NCBI GenBank assembly: GCA_017558505.1 | Contig: JAFYUM010000020.1 | Span: forward strand, 1 to 44,094 | DNA: 44,094 nucleotides | Reading direction: 5' to 3' | Source of the DNA: Ruminococcus sp. | Lineage (GTDB): Bacteria > Bacillota > Clostridia > Oscillospirales > Ruminococcaceae | Shown here: positions 41,730 through 44,094 of the stretch, one piece after another | Position numbering within the stretch: the first letter of the stretch is position 1 | Layout of the letters: every line of letters starts with the position of its first letter | Position numbers and translations under genes: made by a program | Notes under the pieces: generated by a model | Seen by the model: the letters and a program-made list of their open reading frames with translations, nothing else | What the model was told of the DNA's origin: nothing | Database searches by the model: none

Positions 41730-42743
41730 TTATATAATAAACCCTTGTATCATATTGAAAAAATATCCCACAAGAATAATTCCGACAGTACATATCGCAA
41801 CAAAAATTCCGAGCAGTTTCGGCTTGACAGCCTTTCTCAGCATAATAAGCGACGGAAGAGAAAGTGTTGTGACACCCATCATAAAAGAGAGAACAACGCC
41901 AAGCAACGCTCCCTTTCCAAGCAGAGCTTCGGCAATCGGAATTGTGACGAAAATATCCGCATACATCGGAACACCTGCAACTGTTGCAAGAATTACACCG
42001 AAGGGATTGTTATCGCCAAGAGCTTTGATGATAAATTCTTCGGGAATATAGTTGTGTATTACCGCACCAATGCCAACGCCCACAAGAACATAAGGGAATA
42101 CCTTTTTCGCCGTCTCCCATACCTGTTCCCATGCGTATTTTACACGGTCTTTGAAATGTAGTTCTTCCTGAGGTGTATCAATGGCATTTGCCTTTCTTAT
42201 AAAGTCCTCCACCTGATTTTCAAGGTGCAGCTTTTCAATAAGCGTACCGCCGACTACTGCAATAATAAGTCCTACAATCACATAAACGATTGCAACTTTC
42301 CAGCCGAAAATGCTCATCAGCAGTACAAGAGAACCGAGGTCAACCATAGGCGAGGAAATTAGGAACGAGAATGTTACACCAAGTGGAAGTCCTGCACTTG
42401 TAAAGCCCATAAACAGCGGTATTGAGGAACAGGAACAGAATGGTGTTACCGTTCCAAGCAATGCCGCAATAATATTTGCACCGACACCGTGAAATCTTCC
42501 GAGAATTTTCTTTGTCCGTTCAGGCGGAAAGTAGCTCTGAATATACGAGATAATGAAAATCAGGATGCCCTGCAACACCATGATTTTAATCATATCATAG
42601 ATAAAGAATTGTACACTTCCACCGATTTTTCCGCTTGTACCAAGTCCGAGTGCGTTCAAAATCGTGCCGATGAGCCGATTAAGCCACGCCATACCGAGAA
42701 TTTCATTCTGAAAAAACTCCCAGCCTGTTCTGATTATTTCCAT
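41730..42743 (-). CDS. Permease of the YraQ/ArsP (DUF318) family
   Basis: 337 residues, about eight spans in two halves with a soluble middle region (EKLHLENQVEDFIRKANAID). The family signature TPFCSCSSIPLFMGFTSAGL contains the paired cysteines essential in ArsP, which exports trivalent organic arsenicals. The second half carries AGVPMYADIFVTIPIAEALL. Its place in an ArsR-controlled operon with ArsC supports a role in arsenic efflux. No ArsB or Acr3 gene is visible in the operon, so this is the only candidate exporter here. Confidence 0.85.
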   Translation of the reverse strand: MEIIRTGWEFFQNEILGMAWLNRLIGTILNALGLGTSGKIGGSVQFFIYDMIKIMVLQGILIFIISYIQSYFPPERTKKILGRFHGVGANIIAALLGTVTPFCSCSSIPLFMGFTSAGLPLGVTFSFLISSPMVDLGSLVLLMSIFGWKVAIVYVIVGLIIAVVGGTLIEKLHLENQVEDFIRKANAIDTPQEELHFKDRVKYAWEQVWETAKKVFPYVLVGVGIGAVIHNYIPEEFIIKALGDNNPFGVILATVAGVPMYADIFVTIPIAEALLGKGALLGVVLSFMMGVTTLSLPSLIMLRKAVKPKLLGIFVAICTVGIILVGYFFNMIQGFII

Positions 42744-42801
42744 AAGACATCTCCTCTTATATTCAAATATTGAAATATATCAATACCAAGTGGATTTTAG
42801 A

Positions 42802-42821
42802 AGCCGTGCGTTCACACGGCT
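42802..42821. other. Intercistronic hairpin
   Basis: AGCCGTG (42802-42808) / CACGGCT (42815-42821). It lies between the C_GCAxxG_C_C gene and the permease gene. The T run is on the plus-strand side, so in the direction of the operon it is not a standard terminator; it may stabilise mRNA. Confidence 0.5.
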
Positions 42822-42825
42822 GTTT

Positions 42826-43269
42826 TTATTCGTAATCGGCAAGTATGCCTTCAAGCACCTCTACTGCACTTTTAATCATTTTTGGGCAAACATCACCGAA
42901 CAGATTTTTTTCCTTGATACAAGCCATGTCGTCGGGGTTGGTAAGGTCGTATCCAAGTAAATCACGGCAGACAATAGAGCTGTTAAGCTCCTTGAAACGC
43001 TTTGTATATTCGGTTGCAATAGCGTATGCACGGGATTTCTGCTCGCTGTTTTCAGATTCATAATGACCGTATTTGAGTCCGAGAACCATTAACGCGCCCG
43101 ATACAGCACCACACATTTCTCCGTTTCTTGCACCGCCGCCGAACTGCGTTCCAAGCATTAACGCAAGCTTTTCATCAAGCCCGAAATCGGGCGCAAATGC
43201 TGTTAATACAGCCTGTGAGCAGTTGAAATTATTTGCAAACAGCTCCAGAGCCTTTTCTGCTTTTGTCAT
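42826..43269 (-). CDS. C_GCAxxG_C_C family protein
   Basis: 147 residues. Family landmarks are visible: NNFNCSQAVLTAF near the N-terminus, FGGGARNGEMCGAVSGALMV in the middle, then SIVCRDLLG and ACIKEKNLFGDVCPKMI. The spaced cysteines suggest redox or metal binding, and members often occur near thioredoxin or ArsR genes. No enzymatic activity is established. Two bases separate it from arsR, so the pair is translationally coupled. Confidence 0.85.
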   Translation of the reverse strand: MTKAEKALELFANNFNCSQAVLTAFAPDFGLDEKLALMLGTQFGGGARNGEMCGAVSGALMVLGLKYGHYESENSEQKSRAYAIATEYTKRFKELNSSIVCRDLLGYDLTNPDDMACIKEKNLFGDVCPKMIKSAVEVLEGILADYE

Positions 43270-43271
43270 AA

Positions 43272-43562
43272 TTACTCCTCTTTTCCGTTGTTTTTCAAGA
43301 AATCAAGATATTCCTGTGCTTTTTCTAAGCCTTTCTTTGAAATAGAATAGTGCATCCATTTGCCCTCTTTACGTCCGTTGACAATTCCACTGTCAAGGAG
43401 CGTTTTCATATGGTGGGAAAGAGTAGGTTGTGTGATGTTCATAGCTTCAAGTAGCTTGCAGGCACATTTCTCACCGTCAATCAGAAGCTGTAAAATCTTA
43501 ATGCGATTTTCATCGCAGAAAGCCTTGAATATCGTTGCTGTCTGTTTTTCATTCAGTTTCAT
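43272..43562 (-). CDS. arsR: ArsR-family metalloregulator
   Basis: 96 residues, winged helix. The sensor motif GEKCACKLLEAM (Cys33, Cys35) corresponds to ELCVCDL in ArsR, where the cysteines bind arsenite and release DNA. The recognition helix is ITQPTLSHHMKTLLDSGIV. First gene of the operon and probably self-repressing through the palindrome over its promoter. GAGGTGAG precedes the start. Confidence 0.9.
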   Translation of the reverse strand: MKLNEKQTATIFKAFCDENRIKILQLLIDGEKCACKLLEAMNITQPTLSHHMKTLLDSGIVNGRKEGKWMHYSISKKGLEKAQEYLDFLKNNGKEE

Positions 43563-43584
43563 TTGCTCACCTCACATTGATGCC

Positions 43585-43625
43585 TTTCTATATGTTATTA
43601 TACAACATAGATAGAAATTTGTCAA
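43585..43625 (-). promoter_or_regulatory. Promoter and ArsR operator of the arsenic-type operon
   Basis: Minus strand TTGACA (43620-43625), 17-base spacer, TATAAT (43597-43602). TTTCTATATGTT (43585-43596) and AACATAGATAGAAA (43604-43617) form an imperfect palindrome centred on the -10 box, as expected for an ArsR repressor site. Confidence 0.8.
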
Positions 43626-43641
43626 TATGTTTTTCACAATA

Positions 43642-43830
43642 TCATGATAACAACACAAATCTATTCTTTTCAAAGGCAATCAATCCCTCGTCCCGCATTT
43701 TACAAAGCTCGTTGGACATTGCACTTCTATCAACGGAAAGAAAATCCGCAAGCTGCTGACGGTTGAACGGAATGGAAAATTCACTGCTGTTCTGGCGTTT
43801 CGCTTCCTCAGAAAGATAGGCAATGATCCA
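43642..43830 (-). pseudogene. Crp/Fnr-family regulator, C-terminal fragment
   Basis: About 60 codons remain: AYLSEEAKRQNSSEFSIPFN, RQQLADFLSVDRSAMSNELC and KMRDEGLIAFEKNRFVLL. This is the HTH_Crp domain of a Crp/Fnr regulator. The cNMP-binding-like sensor domain is absent; upstream the frame continues only as antisense of the DUF4314 fragment. The junction is near 43825. It lies divergent to arsR. Confidence 0.82.
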
Positions 43831-43968
43831 TACCCTGTGCCACCGGGAACGGTTGGCACAGTGCAGTATGTGGATGATGCTGGCAACATTCACACGGTCT
43901 GGAGTAATGGTTGGACACTGGCAGTTATCGAGGGTGTGGATGATTTTTCAAAGGCTTCATTCCCTTGA
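43822..43968 (+). pseudogene. DUF4314 protein, C-terminal fragment
   Basis: Reads NDPYPVPPGTVGTVQYVDDA, then GNIHTVWSNGWTLAVIEGVD and DFSKASFP before the stop. This is the core of DUF4314, a small domain found in proteins of Clostridial conjugative elements. The N-terminal part is missing where it meets the Crp/Fnr fragment. Confidence 0.75.
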
Positions 43969-44094
43969 AGCACAGGTGCGATATTACAGTGAATACATCC
44001 AGAGCCACCACGATTGGCATTTCTGCGGTGTTTACGCTGATGAAGCAATGACGGGTACAAAGTCAAATCGTGATAATTTTCAGATAATGCTGCA
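43955..44094 (+). pseudogene. Large serine recombinase, 5'-truncated and cut by the window edge
   Basis: From 43955: LHSLEAQVRYYSEYIQSHHD, then FCGVYADEAMTGTKSNRDNF. This is the resolvase domain just after the catalytic serine region. The first residues, with the catalytic serine and the start codon, are absent; the DUF4314 frame runs into it with a frame change. The protein continues beyond the window. It may be related to the recombinase fragments at 6630 and 15001. Confidence 0.78.

Noticed and set aside
1..44094. tRNA, rRNA or replication origin
   Set aside because: No cloverleaf with anticodon, rRNA segment, or DnaA-box cluster was noticed in reading the window.

Overview
The window looks like an accessory region of a Ruminococcus-type gut Firmicute (Oscillospiraceae). 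The evidence is AT-rich coding sequence with strong GGAGG ribosome binding sites, sigma-A promoters with 17-base spacers, six secreted genes ending in dockerin modules of the Ruminococcus cellulosome kind, and Thr-rich linkers. The species cannot be named from the sequence alone. No tRNA, rRNA or CRISPR array was seen.

Layout. Bases 1-1703 hold an ISAs1 transposase fragment fused to a broken Fic gene, then a CPBP membrane protease. Bases 1992-8180 hold three dockerin proteins (GH110-like beta-helix, GH28/GH49-like beta-helix, DUF4434 TIM barrel) with near-identical dockerins; remnants of a mobile element lie between the second and third. Bases 8221-10505 hold repeat scars, an AAC(3)-family acetyltransferase, a GNAT acetyltransferase, a small hypothetical gene and an IS630 remnant. 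Bases 10803-13826 encode a secreted protein of ten Ig-like repeats, followed by a palindromic MITE-like element. A pyrophosphatase-family gene and two truncated genes follow. Bases 16053-20603 are a co-directional run of small accessory genes (transglutaminase-like, GNAT, methyltransferase, HD hydrolase, LURP-one and others), closed by a truncated IS21 istA.

Bases 21751-32701 are bracketed by a 61-bp inverted repeat with IS21-end character. They hold a PL11 rhamnogalacturonan lyase with dockerin, a divergent AraC regulator, decayed small genes, and a giant beta-helix dockerin protein whose frame is broken at two simple-sequence tracts. Bases 33449-35603 encode small membrane proteins and an orphan PstS-like binding protein. 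Bases 36144-38882 encode a BspA-type leucine-rich-repeat protein that also carries a cohesin-like module and a dockerin. Bases 39117-40110 hold IS256-like remnants, a gene whose relative lies broken at 6561, and a tandem array of hairpins with compensatory base changes. Bases 40161-43562 are an arsenic-type operon on the minus strand (ArsR, C_GCAxxG_C_C protein, permease, thioredoxin-like protein, ferredoxin, FeS membrane protein, ArsC). The right edge is a chimera of truncated Crp/Fnr, DUF4314 and serine recombinase fragments.

How it fits together: the secreted dockerin proteins would be displayed on cohesin scaffolds and target pectin-like and galactose-containing side chains. PL11 next to AraC is the clearest regulated unit. 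The dockerins fall into three sequence classes, so the enzymes may not all bind the same scaffold. Much of the rest is a graveyard of IS and conjugative-element fragments, with several gene-to-gene junctions that look like deletion scars.
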